Assembly (NCBI RefSeq): GCF_021789175.1
Contig: NZ_CP084560.1
Location: 1,736,001-1,800,000 of the forward strand
Direction of reading: 5' to 3'
Source: Arthrobacter sp. FW306-2-2C-D06B
Lineage (GTDB): Bacteria; Actinomycetota; Actinomycetes; Actinomycetales; Micrococcaceae
DNA length: 64,000 nucleotides
The position numbers and the translations under genes were made by a program. Shown here piece after piece: positions 9,627-19,327 of this stretch. The notes below the pieces were generated by a model. That model searched no databases. It worked only from the letters and a program-made list of their open reading frames with translations, and had not been told where the DNA came from. Within the stretch, counting starts at the first letter, position 1, and each line of letters begins with the position of its first letter.

Positions 9627-10139
9627 GTGTATTGTCCGTTCTGCCGAAACCCCGACTCACGCGTCGTGGACAGTCGAATGGCCGACGACGGCTCGGCCAT
9701 CCGCCGTCGGCGCCAGTGCCCCGAGTGCGGACGCCGGTTCACCACCGTGGAGACCACAAGCCTTTCCGTCATCAAACGCTCCGGCGTGGGGGAGCCCTTC
9801 AGCCGGATCAAGATCATCAACGGCGTTCGGAAGGCCTGCCAGGGGCGTCCCGTGACTGAGGACGACCTCGCGATGCTGGCCCAGGAAGTCGAGGAAAATA
9901 TCCGATCTTCCGGTGCGGCTGAAATCGACGCCCACGAGGTCGGCCTGGCCATCCTGGGACCACTCCAGAAACTCGACGAAGTCGCCTACTTGCGATTTGC
10001 CAGCGTTTACCAGGCCTTCGAATCGCTTGAGGACTTCGAATCGGCCATTTCGCTGCTCCGCCACGAAGCCGAAAGCGCAGCGGCCGAGAATGCGGCGAAA
10101 ATCGCCAAGGGCAAGAGCTCCGAGAAGAGCCCCATCTAG
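9627..10139 (+). CDS. nrdR: Transcriptional repressor NrdR
   Basis: A nucleotide-sensing repressor of ribonucleotide reductase genes. The 170-residue protein has the N-terminal zinc ribbon with C3, C6, C31 and C34 (MYCPFC, QCPECG), followed by an ATP-cone (about residues 48-138). The C-terminal 30 residues are Ala/Glu/Lys-rich and poorly conserved in the family. The start at 9627 puts the zinc ribbon at residue 1, as in all NrdR. Two NrdR-like boxes precede the gene, suggesting autoregulation. No nrd reductase gene is in the window. It is convergent with the SDR gene across a strong hairpin. Confidence 0.96.
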   Translation: MYCPFCRNPDSRVVDSRMADDGSAIRRRRQCPECGRRFTTVETTSLSVIKRSGVGEPFSRIKIINGVRKACQGRPVTEDDLAMLAQEVEENIRSSGAAEIDAHEVGLAILGPLQKLDEVAYLRFASVYQAFESLEDFESAISLLRHEAESAAAENAAKIAKGKSSEKSPI

Positions 10140-10141
10140 CT

Positions 10142-10181
10142 CCGGTGGTGGCAGCGGAGGGGAAGCCGCAGCCACCACCGG
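10142..10181. terminator. Bidirectional terminator, nrdR/SDR
   Basis: A perfect 11-bp stem (10142-10152 with 10171-10181, CCGGTGGTGGC / GCCACCACCGG) fills the 50-bp gap between two convergent genes. No T-run on either side. Confidence 0.55.
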
Positions 10182-10189
10182 CATCACTG

Positions 10190-10948
10190 CTACCGTCCGC
10201 CCGAGACCGGCAACACGGCTCCGGTGATGTAGCCGGCGTCGTCGGACATCAACCACAACACGGCGGCGGCCACCTCATCGGGTTCTGCGCCCCGGCCCAA
10301 GGGGATCCCCGGGTTGAGCCGTTCCACACGGTCGGGCATCCCAGCGGCTGCGTGCAATCCCGTGTTGGTGCTTCCCGGCGCCACGCAATTCACCCGGATA
10401 CCCTGTTTTGCTACTTCGGACGCGAGGCCAACCGTCAGGACGTCAACAGCGCCCTTGCTCGCAGCGTAGTGCGCCCACGTGCCGGGTGAACCCGCTTTGG
10501 TCGCGGTCGAGGAAACGTTGACAATGGAGCCGCCCGGCCCGCCGCTCTCGGTGGACAGGCGTCGAACAGCTTCCTGGCAGACGAAGACCAATCCGTTGAC
10601 GTTGACGTCCATGACACGGCGGATCGTTTCGCTCGGCACATCAATGAGATTGCCGATGAGGTTGCCCGTGATGCCGGCGTTGTTGACCACGGCGGTGATC
10701 CTGCCTAAGGAGGCCGCGGCGTCGAAGAGCGCGACAACCTGCGAGGGGTCGCTGACGTCGGCCTGTACGCTACAGGCCGTTCCGCCATTGGCCCGGATTT
10801 CCGCTGCAACGTTCCGTGCGCCGTCGGAGTCTTTGGAGTAGTTGACGACGACGGCGTACCCGGCTGCCGCTGCCCTGAGGGCTATGGCGGCGCCGATGCC
10901 CCGGCTAGCGCCGGTGACAATCGCGACGTCGGGCACGCCGTCGTCCAT
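10190..10948 (-). CDS. SDR family oxidoreductase
   Basis: A 252-residue classical short-chain dehydrogenase/reductase. It shows the Rossmann motif TGASRGIG (12-19), NNAG, the catalytic serine in VNVSSTATKAG, and the YAASK catalytic Tyr/Lys pair. An Arg/Ser following the first beta strand region (YSKDSDG) suggests NADP(H) preference, which is inference. The start at 10948 (MDDGVPDVAIV) is chosen because upstream codons would run into ppgK. The substrate is not predictable. It follows ppgK by 16 bp on the same strand and is probably co-transcribed. Confidence 0.9.
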   Translation of the reverse strand: MDDGVPDVAIVTGASRGIGAAIALRAAAAGYAVVVNYSKDSDGARNVAAEIRANGGTACSVQADVSDPSQVVALFDAAASLGRITAVVNNAGITGNLIGNLIDVPSETIRRVMDVNVNGLVFVCQEAVRRLSTESGGPGGSIVNVSSTATKAGSPGTWAHYAASKGAVDVLTVGLASEVAKQGIRVNCVAPGSTNTGLHAAAGMPDRVERLNPGIPLGRGAEPDEVAAAVLWLMSDDAGYITGAVLPVSGGR

Positions 10949-10964
10949 CCGGAAGGCTGCCGTG

Positions 10965-11801
10965 CTACTTGGCCAGCTTGTGGTGGAGGGCGACGTCAAG
11001 CGCGGCCCCCACGATCCCGGCGTCGTTCTTCAGTTCCGCGGTGACGATGCGGGTCCGCAGATTCAGGTGGGGGAAGTATTCGTCCGAACGCTTCGAAATG
11101 CCGCCACCGATGATGAAGAGTTCCGGGGAGAACAGGAACTCGACGTGGGAGAGATAGCGCTGCAGCAGCACGCTGTACTCTTCCCAGCTCAAGCCGTCGC
11201 GTTCACGTGCCACGGCGGATGCCTTCGTTTCGGCGTCGTGGCCGTCCACTTCGAGGTGGCCGAGTTCGGCGTTGGGCACGAGGTGCCCGTTGAAGATGAA
11301 GGCTGAGCCGATGCCTGTGCCGAGCGTGATGACCAGGACCGTGCCGTCGACCCCTTCGCCCGCGCCGTAGCGGGCTTCAGCGAGTCCGGCTGCGTCGGCG
11401 TCGTTGATGACCTCGACGGGACGGTCCAATCGCTTGGTGAGCAGCGAATCGATGTCGGTGTCGAGCCAGGACTTGTCCACGTTTGCGGCCGAGCGGACCA
11501 CACCGTGCTGGATGATTCCAGGGAAGGTGACTCCCACGGGCGAGCCCTTGGCCGGAGCATCCTCCCGGGCCGACAATTCTTCGACGATCTGTGCGATCAC
11601 TTCGGCGACGGCTTCGGGGGTGGCGGGCTGCGGCGTGGGAATACGGAGGCGGTCCCCGAGCAGCTTGCCTTTTTTGAGATCGACGATGCCGCCCTTGATG
11701 CCGGTGCCACCGACGTCGATGCCGATCAGCGGGCCGTTCTTGTGGATCTTCTCATCCTTCTTGGTCAATGCGTTTCCGTTCATGGCAGGAGGGGTGGGCA
11801 T
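10965..11801 (-). CDS. ppgK: Polyphosphate glucokinase (ROK family)
   Basis: Phosphorylates glucose with inorganic polyphosphate or ATP. The 278-residue ROK protein has the phosphate-binding loop [13 protein letters not shown] near 26-38, the [11 protein letters not shown] segment with the catalytic aspartate region, LGTGIGSAF, and [12 protein letters not shown]. The N-terminus ([10 protein letters not shown]) is like that of the polyphosphate/ATP glucomannokinase described from Arthrobacter, so mannose may also be a substrate; that is inference. The SDR gene follows 16 bp downstream and map lies upstream on the same strand, 39 bp away. Confidence 0.93.
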   Translation of the reverse strand: MPTPPAMNGNALTKKDEKIHKNGPLIGIDVGGTGIKGGIVDLKKGKLLGDRLRIPTPQPATPEAVAEVIAQIVEELSAREDAPAKGSPVGVTFPGIIQHGVVRSAANVDKSWLDTDIDSLLTKRLDRPVEVINDADAAGLAEARYGAGEGVDGTVLVITLGTGIGSAFIFNGHLVPNAELGHLEVDGHDAETKASAVARERDGLSWEEYSVLLQRYLSHVEFLFSPELFIIGGGISKRSDEYFPHLNLRTRIVTAELKNDAGIVGAALDVALHHKLAK

Positions 11802-11840
11802 GTCGCAGCACGAACGGCTGCAGGTGACCTTCCGGAGAGC

Positions 11841-12719
11841 TTAAGGAAGAGTCAGGATTTCGGCGCCGGTCTCGGTGACCAACAGGGTGTGTTCGAATTG
11901 CGCGGTCCGCCTGTGGTCGCGGGTGACTACGGTCCATTCATCGGGCCACATGTCCCACTCGATCGTTCCGAGGGTGAGCATGGGTTCAATCGTAAAGACC
12001 ATGCGGGCTTCGATGACCGTGTTGTAGGCCGGCGCGGCGTCGTAGTGGGGGATGATCAGGCCCGTGTGGAATGCCTCGCCGACGCCGTGGCCGGTGAAGT
12101 CGCGGACCACGCCGTAGCCGAAGCGTTTCGCGTAGGACTGGATAGCCCGGCCGATCACGTTGATTTCGCGGCCCGGCGCTACGGCTTTGATGGCCCGGTT
12201 GAGCGACTCCCGGGTGCGTTCAACGAGAAGCCGCGACTCGTCGTCGACGTCTCCCACCAGGAACGTGTAGTTCGTGTCTCCGTGGACGCCGTTGATGTAG
12301 GCCGTGATGTCGATGTTCAGGATGTCGCCGTCTTGGACGACGGTGCTGTCCGGAATTCCATGGCAGATGACCTCGTTGAGCGAGGAGCACAGGGACTTGG
12401 GGAAGCCCCGGTAGCCAAGAGTTGACGGGTAGGCGTGGTGGTCCAGGATGAACTCGTGGCCGATCCGGTCCAACTGGTCCGTCGTGACCCCGGGCTCGAT
12501 ATGCTTGCCGACCTCGACGATCGCCTGGGCCGCGATTTTGCTGGCGATGCGGATCTTCTCGATGGTTTCCGCCGATTTGACCTCTGAACCGGTGAACTTC
12601 GCCGGTCCCGGCTTGCCGACGTACTCCGGGCGCGGGATGGACGCCGGTACTGGCAGCTGTGGGCTGACGGTTCCACGGGTGAGCGTGCCGATGGGTGCGG
12701 TCAGAGCGGGAGAAGGCAT
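11841..12719 (-). CDS. map: Methionine aminopeptidase, type I
   Basis: Removes the initiator methionine from nascent proteins. From the ATG at 12719 the product is 292 residues. An N-terminal extension of about 40 residues (containing [16 protein letters not shown]) precedes the catalytic domain, as in other longer actinobacterial MAPs. Metal ligands are visible in [16 protein letters not shown] (two Asp), [12 protein letters not shown] (His), TIEPML (Glu) and a final Glu in LLVTETGAE. The start is supported by a TATGAT hexamer exactly 6 nt upstream, suggesting a leaderless mRNA. Confidence 0.95.
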   Translation of the reverse strand: MPSPALTAPIGTLTRGTVSPQLPVPASIPRPEYVGKPGPAKFTGSEVKSAETIEKIRIASKIAAQAIVEVGKHIEPGVTTDQLDRIGHEFILDHHAYPSTLGYRGFPKSLCSSLNEVICHGIPDSTVVQDGDILNIDITAYINGVHGDTNYTFLVGDVDDESRLLVERTRESLNRAIKAVAPGREINVIGRAIQSYAKRFGYGVVRDFTGHGVGEAFHTGLIIPHYDAAPAYNTVIEARMVFTIEPMLTLGTIEWDMWPDEWTVVTRDHRRTAQFEHTLLVTETGAEILTLP

Positions 12720-12725
12720 AGATTG

Positions 12726-12731
12726 ATCATA
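12726..12731 (-). promoter_or_regulatory. -10 hexamer of leaderless map
   Basis: On the minus strand TATGAT ends 6 nt before the map ATG (12719). It is one of the best -10 matches in the window and there is no Shine-Dalgarno sequence. Confidence 0.55.
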
Positions 12732-12834
12732 TAAGGGACGCACGAGACGCAAGTAACTAAGTAGCTAAATATCGGCCCGCACGCAGGGCAACCGGCCCCG
12801 CCGAGCTTACGGCGGGATTCGCAAAGGAGAAACC

Positions 12835-12999
12835 GTGGCGGAGTTCTGGTACAACGTTCAGACACACCAAATCGAAGAGGACGCGCTGTCTGACTGGTCC
12901 CAGTTGATCGGTCCTTACAAGACCCGCGAGGAAGCCGAGCATGCCCTCGAAAAGGTCAAGGCCCGCAACGAAGCCTGGGACAAAGACGACGAGGACTAG
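12835..12999 (+). CDS. 54-residue SPOR-like conserved small protein
   Basis: A small hydrophilic protein starting with GTG at 12835, with a strong ribosome-binding site (AAAGGAGA) upstream. It begins AEFWYNVQTHQIEEDALSDW and then has PYKTREEAEHALEKVKARNE, a pattern like one SPOR-type alpha/beta repeat, ending in an acidic tail (WDKDDED). Close homologues of this size are annotated as SPOR domain proteins in many actinobacteria, from family knowledge. There is no signal peptide or membrane helix, unlike usual peptidoglycan-binding SPOR proteins, so its role is unknown. It lies alone between divergent map and convergent panB. Confidence 0.8.
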   Translation: MAEFWYNVQTHQIEEDALSDWSQLIGPYKTREEAEHALEKVKARNEAWDKDDED

Positions 13000-13023
13000 C
13001 GGCGACGAGGGCCGGTTCCGGTC

Positions 13024-13935
13024 CTAGAAGGAGTGTTCCGGGCCCGGGAACTGGCCGGACCTGACGTCGTCGGCATACGCCTTCGCTGCCTCGCTCAGGG
13101 TGGTGCGCAGATCCGCATATTGCTTGACGAACTTGGCCATCTTGCCGCCGCGCAGTCCGGCCATGTCCTGCCACACCAGGACCTGTCCCGTGGTCGCGTT
13201 GCCTGCGCCGATTCCGATAGTCGGCACGTCAATGGCTGCGTCGACGGCGGCCGCGGTTTCCGCGGGAACCATCTCCATGAGTACACAGAACGCTCCGGCA
13301 TTCGCGAGGGCAACGGCGTCTTCGACGAGGCGCGCGGCGTCATCTCCCCGGCCCTGGACGCGGTAGCCGCCCAGCGAGTGTTCGCTCTGGGGCGTGAAGC
13401 CGATGTGGGCCATGACGGGAATGCCTGCCTGGACCATGGCCCGCACGGTTCCCGCATAGAACGCCCCGCCTTCGATCTTGACGGCGTGCGCCAGGCCTTC
13501 CTTGAGGAAGCGAACGCCTGTTGCCACTGCCTGCTCCGGCGACACTTCGTAGCTTCCAAAAGGAAGATCGGCCACAACCAAGGCACGCTTGGCGGATCGG
13601 GCCACTGCGCGGCACAAGGGGAGGAGTTCGTCGACGGTCACAGGGAGGCTGGTTTCGTTCCCGAAGACGTTGTTGGAGGCCGAATCGCCTATCAGCAGCA
13701 CTTCTATGCCGGCCTGGTCGAAAATCTCAGCGGTGTATTGCTCGTAGGCGGTCAACATCGCAAATCGCTCACCCTTGGCCTTGGCCTGTTGCAGGTGATG
13801 GGTGCGGATCCGGGCGGCGGGCTTCGGAGTTGAAGCAACCGCTGAAGCTCCGGAACCTGCAGCGGCAGGTCCGGTTCCGTAAGGCGCAGGAATTTCGGCG
13901 GGCATGCTGGAATCGGAACTGTTGCTTGGGGCCAT
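13024..13935 (-). CDS. panB: 3-methyl-2-oxobutanoate hydroxymethyltransferase
   Basis: First step of pantothenate synthesis, forming ketopantoate from 2-ketoisovalerate and methylene-tetrahydrofolate. The 303-residue protein has an ~40-residue Pro/Ala-rich N-terminal extension before the barrel ([20 protein letters not shown]). Family motifs are [36 protein letters not shown] and [15 protein letters not shown]. The start at 13935 is preferred over 13905 because TACGCT lies exactly 6 nt upstream (leaderless pattern). panC and panD are not in the window. glnA2 is divergent. Confidence 0.94.
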   Translation of the reverse strand: MAPSNSSDSSMPAEIPAPYGTGPAAAGSGASAVASTPKPAARIRTHHLQQAKAKGERFAMLTAYEQYTAEIFDQAGIEVLLIGDSASNNVFGNETSLPVTVDELLPLCRAVARSAKRALVVADLPFGSYEVSPEQAVATGVRFLKEGLAHAVKIEGGAFYAGTVRAMVQAGIPVMAHIGFTPQSEHSLGGYRVQGRGDDAARLVEDAVALANAGAFCVLMEMVPAETAAAVDAAIDVPTIGIGAGNATTGQVLVWQDMAGLRGGKMAKFVKQYADLRTTLSEAAKAYADDVRSGQFPGPEHSF

Positions 13936-13941
13936 GAATAG

Positions 13942-13947
13942 AGCGTA
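13942..13947 (-). promoter_or_regulatory. -10 hexamer of leaderless panB
   Basis: TACGCT on the minus strand ends 6 nt before the panB ATG at 13935. No Shine-Dalgarno sequence. Confidence 0.4.
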
Positions 13948-14125
13948 TGCGGTACCGGCCGTCCTAGCCACCGGCGCATGAGGAGCCTCACATTTGTAAA
14001 CGCTGTGTTACGCGAACCGGGGGTGCAGCCAATCCGGGCCAATGCTTAGTAGAGTGAATGCTGAGTTGTCGTCGGCTTCGAACCCCGAACCCGCGGCATG
14101 GACGTTTACCCGGAAATGAGGCCCC

Positions 14126-15466
14126 ATGGACCGCCAGCAAGAGTTCGTTCTGCGAACTATCGAAGAGCGTGATGTGCGCTTCGTACGCTTGTGGTTTACC
14201 GACGTCGTCGGTTCCCTGAAATCGGTGGCACTTGCGCCGGCAGAAGTGGAAGGTGCCTTCGAAGAAGGCCTGGGTTTCGATGGCTCGGCTATCGAAGGCC
14301 TCGCAAGGGTGTTCGAATCCGACATGCTGGCCCAGCCGGACCCCTCTACGTTCCAGATCCTTCCATGGCGTGGTGAAACCGAGCAGACCTCAAGGATGTT
14401 TTGCGACATCCTGACCCCCGACGGCGAGCCGTCGGCCGCCGACCCCCGCAACGTGCTCAAGCGCACCCTCGCCAAGGCCGCTGACATGGGTTTCACTTGC
14501 TACACGCATCCTGAAATCGAGTTCTACCTCCTCAAGTCCCAGGACCTCGACGCCAACGGCGTTCCTGTTCCCGTGGACGAGGGCGGCTATTTCGACCACG
14601 TGCCCGGCGGTGTGGCGCAGGACTTCCGTCGCACGGCCGTCACCATGCTTGAATCCGTGGGCATCTCCGTGGAGTTCAGCCACCACGAGGGCGGACCCGG
14701 CCAGAACGAGATCGATCTCCGCTACGCGGACGCCCTCCAGACGGCGGACAACATCATGACCTTCCGCACGGTCATCAAGGAAGTGGCCCTGCAGCAAGGC
14801 ACCTACGCCACGTTCATGCCCAAGCCGTTCACGGACCACCCCGGTTCAGGCATGCACACGCACTTCTCGCTGTTCGAGGGTGACACCAATGCCTTCTACG
14901 AGGCCGGCGCCGAATTCCAGTTGTCCAAGACCGCGCGCCAGTTCATCGCAGGTATCCTGCACCACGCGCCGGAATTCACAGCCGTCACCAACCAGTTCGT
15001 CAATTCGTACAAGCGTCTCTGGGGCGGCGGCGAAGCGCCGAGTTACCTGAGTTGGGGCCACAACAACCGTTCCGCCTTGGTTCGTGTGCCGCTCTACAAG
15101 CCGGGCAAGGGCCAGTCCGCACGGATCGAATACCGCGGGATTGACTCCGCCACCAACCCGTACCTCGCCTACGCCGTGTTGCTGGGTGCCGGGCTCAAGG
15201 GCATCGAGGAAGGCTACGACCTTCCGGCCGCCGCGGAAGACGACGTTTGGTCGCTGACCACGGCCGAGCGCAAGGCGATGGGTCACACGCCGCTGCCGGC
15301 CAGCCTCCACGATGCCATCCGCGCCATGGAGGATTCGGAACTCGTCGCGGACATCCTCGGCGAACAGGTCTTTGACCACTTCCTGCGCAACAAGCGTGCG
15401 GAATGGCAGGACTACCGGCTCCAGGTCACTCCTTACGAGCTCAAGCGCAATCTCGGCATTCTCTAG
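14126..15466 (+). CDS. glnA2: Glutamine synthetase GlnA2-type
   Basis: A type I glutamine synthetase homologue of 446 residues, matching actinobacterial GlnA2. Motifs include GFDGSAIEG, HPEIEFYLL (metal ligands), HHEGGPGQNEID, the HTHFSL histidine, NSYKRLW and the SARIEYRGIDSATNPYLA ending. The adenylylation loop of GlnA1 (NLYDLP/DLYELP type) is absent: this protein has EGYDLP followed by EDDVWSLT. It is therefore unlikely to be a GlnE target even though glnE follows 3 bp downstream. The ATG has GAGG upstream. It may have a low-activity or biosynthetic side role, as GlnA2 does in mycobacteria. Confidence 0.92.
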   Translation: MDRQQEFVLRTIEERDVRFVRLWFTDVVGSLKSVALAPAEVEGAFEEGLGFDGSAIEGLARVFESDMLAQPDPSTFQILPWRGETEQTSRMFCDILTPDGEPSAADPRNVLKRTLAKAADMGFTCYTHPEIEFYLLKSQDLDANGVPVPVDEGGYFDHVPGGVAQDFRRTAVTMLESVGISVEFSHHEGGPGQNEIDLRYADALQTADNIMTFRTVIKEVALQQGTYATFMPKPFTDHPGSGMHTHFSLFEGDTNAFYEAGAEFQLSKTARQFIAGILHHAPEFTAVTNQFVNSYKRLWGGGEAPSYLSWGHNNRSALVRVPLYKPGKGQSARIEYRGIDSATNPYLAYAVLLGAGLKGIEEGYDLPAAAEDDVWSLTTAERKAMGHTPLPASLHDAIRAMEDSELVADILGEQVFDHFLRNKRAEWQDYRLQVTPYELKRNLGIL

Positions 15467-15469
15467 GCT

Positions 15470-18400
15470 GTGAGTGTGAGCCTGGCCCGCCGGCTCATCT
15501 CGGCCGGTTTCAGCGATCTTGAAAAGGGTGAACGGTTCCTTGCCGCGCGTGAACTCGACGGCATCGACCAGGAGACGATCTTTGCCGGCCTGCACCTGAG
15601 CGCCAACCCGGACACCGCGCTCCAGTCGCTCGTCCGTTTGATTGAGAAGCATCCCTCACTCAGGCAGCTCGCGGGGGAGCACCCGGATCGCAGCGAGCCG
15701 CTTTACCGTTTGCTGGGGGCCTCCGAGGCCTTGGGAGAGTTCCTGATCAGGCATCCGGAACACCTGGACGTCTTTGATGTCCGCGTCAGCCCGGAACCCT
15801 TGTCTGCCGACCCCCGTGAGCTTCGGACGAAGCTGCTCCGCTCGGTCAAGGCGGACCCCAACTCTCCCCGGCCCGTTGCCGCGATGACGGGGGCCAGCGC
15901 CTACACCGCACTCCGGACGGCTTACCGGCGGGGGCTGACCGAACTGGCCATCAAGGACCTCTGCGCCGCGAGTCCCCAGGACTTCATGCCCGCCGTCGGC
16001 GCCGAACTGGCCGACCTCGCCGGTGCAGCGATCGAAGCAGCCCTGGCGGTTGCCAGGGCCGAAGCCGCGGCGACCTTCGATCCCGCCGATATTGCCGGCG
16101 TCGGGCTGGCCGTCATCGGCATGGGCAAATGCGGTGCCCGCGAGCTCAACTACATTTCCGACGTCGACGTCATCTACGTGATCGAGGCGCCGAACCTGGA
16201 GGACGCCAAGGCTGCAACCATCGGTACGGCCTTGGCCGCCGGGATCTCCCGTGCCATTTCGTCCACGGGATCCGAACCCGGTCTGTGGGAGGTCGACGCG
16301 AATCTGCGGCCCGAGGGGAAATCGGGTCCCCTGGTCAGGACGTTGCCGTCGCACTTGAGCTACTACGCGAAGTGGGCTGAAAGCTGGGAGTTCCAAGCGC
16401 TCCTCAAGGCCCGGACGATCGCGGGGGACAAGGATCTGGGCTCGCGTTACGAGCAGGCCGTCCAACCGCTCGTGTGGGCTTCGGCCGGCCGGGAAGGATT
16501 CGTGGAATCGGTGCAGGCGATGCGCCGCAGGGTAACGAACAACATCGCCCCGGCGGAAGAACAGCGCCAGATCAAACTCGGTCCCGGCGGCCTGCGCGAT
16601 GTCGAGTTCACCGTGCAGCTCCTGCAACTCGTCCACGGAAGGTCCGATGAAACGCTCCGTTGCCGGGATACGACGTCGGCGATAGCGGCGCTGTCCGCGG
16701 GTGGCTACATCGGCCGGGTGGACGCCGCGGCCTTCGACGCCGCCTACCGCTATCTCCGGGTTCTTGAGCACCGTATCCAGTTGTTCCAGATGCGCCGTAC
16801 CCACCTGATGCCTACGAGCCAGGAGTCCTTGCGTTTCCTCGCAAAGGCCGTCCTGGGGCCCTTTTCGACGGGCAGGCCGCATCCGGACGCCCTGATCGAA
16901 ACCTGGCAGAAGACCAAGCGGTCCGTTCGCGAACTTCACGACCGGATCTTCTACCGGCCGCTGCTCAACACGGCCGCGAAGCTGAGCACCGAAGACGCCC
17001 GGCTCACGCCGGAAGCCGCCCAAGGCCGGCTCGCGGCACTCGGCTACCGCGACCCGCAAGGCGCCATGCGCCACATCGAGGCCCTCACGGCAGGGGTCAG
17101 CCGCCGCGCCGCCTTGCAGCGGCAACTGCTCCCCATCCTTCTCGGCTGGCTCGCGGAAGGCGTGGATCCCGACGCCGGACTGCTCGCCTTCCGCCGCGTC
17201 AGCGAAGCCCTCGGAACCACCCATTGGTATCTCGGGATGCTCCGGGACTCCCAAGCGGCGGCCGAGCGGCTTTGCCACGTGCTCTCCAATTCACGGCTGA
17301 TCGCCGATCTCTTGGAGGTTTCCCCGGAATCCGTTGCGTGGCTTGGTGCCGACAAGGAACTCACGCCCCTTAGCTTCGAAGCGCAGTGGCAGGAAATCCA
17401 GTCCAAGATGTCGCGCCACGCCGATCCGGCGAACGCGATGCGGCTCATCCGGCTCATCAGGCGCCGGGAAATCCTCCGGATCGCCATCGCGGACAGTTCC
17501 GGCCTCCTGGAACAAGACGCTGTGGGCGCGGCACTGGCCGATGCCGACCGGGCAGCGGTTTTGGGCGCCTTGCACGTCGCCGAGACCACCGTGGCTTCCG
17601 AGGGCCCCCTCAAGACTCAAGTGCTGGTGGTTGCCATGGGCAGGCAAGGCGGACGAGAGATCGGCTACGGCTCTGACGCCGACGTCATGTACGTCCACCG
17701 CGCCCTTCCCGGCGTGAGTGAATCCGAAGCCCAGCAACAAGCCCTTGCCATCGTGGGGCACATTTCCACGTTGCTGACCCAACCCCTCAAACCGGCCATC
17801 CTCGCGGAGCGGGTCCTCAGCGTCGACGCCGATCTTCGCCCGGAGGGGAAGAACGGGGCCATGGTGCGTTCCCTCGAGTCATACGCGGAGTATTACCGGC
17901 GGTGGTCCCTCATCTGGGAAGCCCAGGCGCTGTTGCGGGCTCAGCCAATGGCCGGAAACGACGAATTGGCCGCGGAGTTCCTCAGGCTCATCAACCCGAT
18001 CCGCTACCCGGAATCGCTGGCGGAGACAGATGTGCGTGAGATCCGACGCGTCAAGGCACGCGTCGAGTCCGAACGGCTACCGAGAAACGCCGATCCGGCC
18101 AGGCATGTGAAGCTCGGCAGGGGCGGACTCAGCGACGTCGAATGGCTTGTGCAGCTGCTCCAGCTCCAACACGCAGGGAAGCATCCGCAACTCCGGACGA
18201 CTTCGACCCTGCAGGCCCTCGACGCGATTGAGTCGTTGGGCTTGATCGACAGGAGCGACATCGTGTTGCTTCGCGAAGCCTGGCGGCTCGCGAGCCGTAT
18301 CCGCTCTGCGAATGTGATTTGCACCGGGCGCGCCTCCGATGTCCTCCCTGCCTCCCGCAGGGATCTTGAGGCCGTTGCCAGATGGTGCGGTTACGCTCCC

Positions 18401-18487
18401 GGGCAAGCCGCGGTGTTCGAGGAAGATTATCTGCGCCTGAGCCGGAGGACCCGGGCTGTGTTCGAGAAGGACTTCTACGGCCAGTGA
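15470..18487 (+). CDS. glnE: Glutamine synthetase adenylyltransferase/adenylyl-removing enzyme
   Basis: Adds AMP to, or removes it from, the regulatory tyrosine of glutamine synthetase. The 1005 residues hold two nucleotidyltransferase domains, each with the family signature: GMGKCGARELNYISDVDVIY (about 219-238, the removal half) and AMGRQGGREIGYGSDADVMY (about 722-741, the transfer half). Each is followed by an R/K-L-G-G/R-GGL-D-VE motif (KLGPGGLRDVEF, KLGRGGLSDVEW). Only three bases separate the glnA2 stop from the GTG start, so the genes are an operon. The likely substrate is GlnA1 at 20351-21775, which keeps the target motif. Confidence 0.96.
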   Translation: MSVSLARRLISAGFSDLEKGERFLAARELDGIDQETIFAGLHLSANPDTALQSLVRLIEKHPSLRQLAGEHPDRSEPLYRLLGASEALGEFLIRHPEHLDVFDVRVSPEPLSADPRELRTKLLRSVKADPNSPRPVAAMTGASAYTALRTAYRRGLTELAIKDLCAASPQDFMPAVGAELADLAGAAIEAALAVARAEAAATFDPADIAGVGLAVIGMGKCGARELNYISDVDVIYVIEAPNLEDAKAATIGTALAAGISRAISSTGSEPGLWEVDANLRPEGKSGPLVRTLPSHLSYYAKWAESWEFQALLKARTIAGDKDLGSRYEQAVQPLVWASAGREGFVESVQAMRRRVTNNIAPAEEQRQIKLGPGGLRDVEFTVQLLQLVHGRSDETLRCRDTTSAIAALSAGGYIGRVDAAAFDAAYRYLRVLEHRIQLFQMRRTHLMPTSQESLRFLAKAVLGPFSTGRPHPDALIETWQKTKRSVRELHDRIFYRPLLNTAAKLSTEDARLTPEAAQGRLAALGYRDPQGAMRHIEALTAGVSRRAALQRQLLPILLGWLAEGVDPDAGLLAFRRVSEALGTTHWYLGMLRDSQAAAERLCHVLSNSRLIADLLEVSPESVAWLGADKELTPLSFEAQWQEIQSKMSRHADPANAMRLIRLIRRREILRIAIADSSGLLEQDAVGAALADADRAAVLGALHVAETTVASEGPLKTQVLVVAMGRQGGREIGYGSDADVMYVHRALPGVSESEAQQQALAIVGHISTLLTQPLKPAILAERVLSVDADLRPEGKNGAMVRSLESYAEYYRRWSLIWEAQALLRAQPMAGNDELAAEFLRLINPIRYPESLAETDVREIRRVKARVESERLPRNADPARHVKLGRGGLSDVEWLVQLLQLQHAGKHPQLRTTSTLQALDAIESLGLIDRSDIVLLREAWRLASRIRSANVICTGRASDVLPASRRDLEAVARWCGYAPGQAAVFEEDYLRLSRRTRAVFEKDFYGQ

Positions 18488-18525
18488 GCTCAGCTCCAGC
18501 CGCCCCCGCGGAGGGCAGAGGCGGC

Positions 18526-18531
18526 TAAGCT
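18526..18531 (+). promoter_or_regulatory. -10 hexamer before the 18538 GNAT gene
   Basis: TAAGCT ends 6 nt before the ATG at 18538, the leaderless arrangement. A GAAGG lies within the 6 nt but is too close to act as a normal ribosome-binding site. Confidence 0.4.
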
Positions 18532-18537
18532 CGAAGG

Positions 18538-19059
18538 ATGCTCGAAACCGTGTGGCTCATTCCGCTGAAGGATCTCGACGACGATGCACGCGCCATAACG
18601 CTCGGCGACGTCGCGGCGATGGAATTGGCCGCGGGGCAGGAAGACTTCGTAGGGGATCCGTTCAAGATGATGCTCATGGGCCTCGAAGACGACAGCCGCC
18701 GGCCGTACGTGATCGAAGCGGCCGGTGCCGCCGTCGGTGTCTTCACCTTGCAGGCCGATGCCGCGACCTTGGCGGGATGGCCCGACGACGATTCCGCGTG
18801 GCTCCTGCGTGGGTTCCTGATCGACCAGCCGAGCCAGGGGAGGGGCCTGGGCTCCCTGTCGGCTGTAGCTGCGGTCCGTGAAGCGCAGAAGCTGACAGCG
18901 AGGCTGGGTGGCGGGCAGGACGGCGTCGTACTCTCGGTTAACGAACGCAATCCCGCAGCCCGGGCTGCGTACGCAAAAGCGGGTTTTCTCCAAACGGGCA
19001 GATATCTGGGTGGTTCCTCCGGTCCTCAATGGACCATGTACCGGAGGTTCGGCGGCTAG
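18538..19059 (+). CDS. GNAT family N-acetyltransferase
   Basis: A 173-residue acetyltransferase-like protein. The acetyl-CoA-binding region is seen at LLRGFLIDQPSQGRGLGSLSA (Q/R-x-x-G-x-G/A motif, about residues 84-103), and the C-terminal part has VNERNPAARAAYAKAGF, typical of GNAT motif B. The N-terminal half (LADISPLKDLDD-type, with MELAAGQEDFVGDPFKMM) resembles diamine or aminoglycoside acetyltransferase relatives, but the substrate is unknown. It lies between glnE and a convergent small gene (7-bp gap). Confidence 0.85.
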   Translation: MLETVWLIPLKDLDDDARAITLGDVAAMELAAGQEDFVGDPFKMMLMGLEDDSRRPYVIEAAGAAVGVFTLQADAATLAGWPDDDSAWLLRGFLIDQPSQGRGLGSLSAVAAVREAQKLTARLGGGQDGVVLSVNERNPAARAAYAKAGFLQTGRYLGGSSGPQWTMYRRFGG

Positions 19060-19066
19060 GCCATAT

Positions 19067-19327
19067 CTAGGACTCGACGAGCGTCAGGATTGTTTCCGGG
19101 CGCACGCCGTCGTATTTCATGGCATCGGCCGCAACTTCGGACTCCATCATCCGCTGGAATGTTTCCATGTCCGGGACTTCGACGATCAGGCCGACACGGT
19201 TGGTTTTTGCCGGGTCTGCGAACGTTCGGACCGTAATACCCATGGGTCCGAAGATTTCTTCCCGTTTTGGTGAGCTCAGCCAGTGCTCAACGTCGTCGAC
19301 CTCATGGAAGATCATCAAGGTTGCCAT
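19067..19327 (-). CDS. Conserved 86-residue protein, dabb-like
   Basis: A small soluble protein (MATLMIFHEVDDVEHWLSSP) with a ferredoxin-like alpha/beta pattern: a first strand, a helix around HWLSSPKREEIF, a strand GITVRTFAD, then GLIVEVPDMETFQRMMES. Similar short proteins in actinobacteria are hypothetical and may be dimeric alpha-beta barrel (dabb) proteins; that is inference from the pattern. GGAGG precedes the ATG at 19327. No functional link to neighbours is evident. Confidence 0.75.
   Translation of the reverse strand: MATLMIFHEVDDVEHWLSSPKREEIFGPMGITVRTFADPAKTNRVGLIVEVPDMETFQRMMESEVAADAMKYDGVRPETILTLVES

Noticed and set aside
15656..17278. 540-residue minus-strand open frame
   Set aside because: It lies wholly inside glnE on the other strand and shows no domain pattern; a GC-skew shadow.
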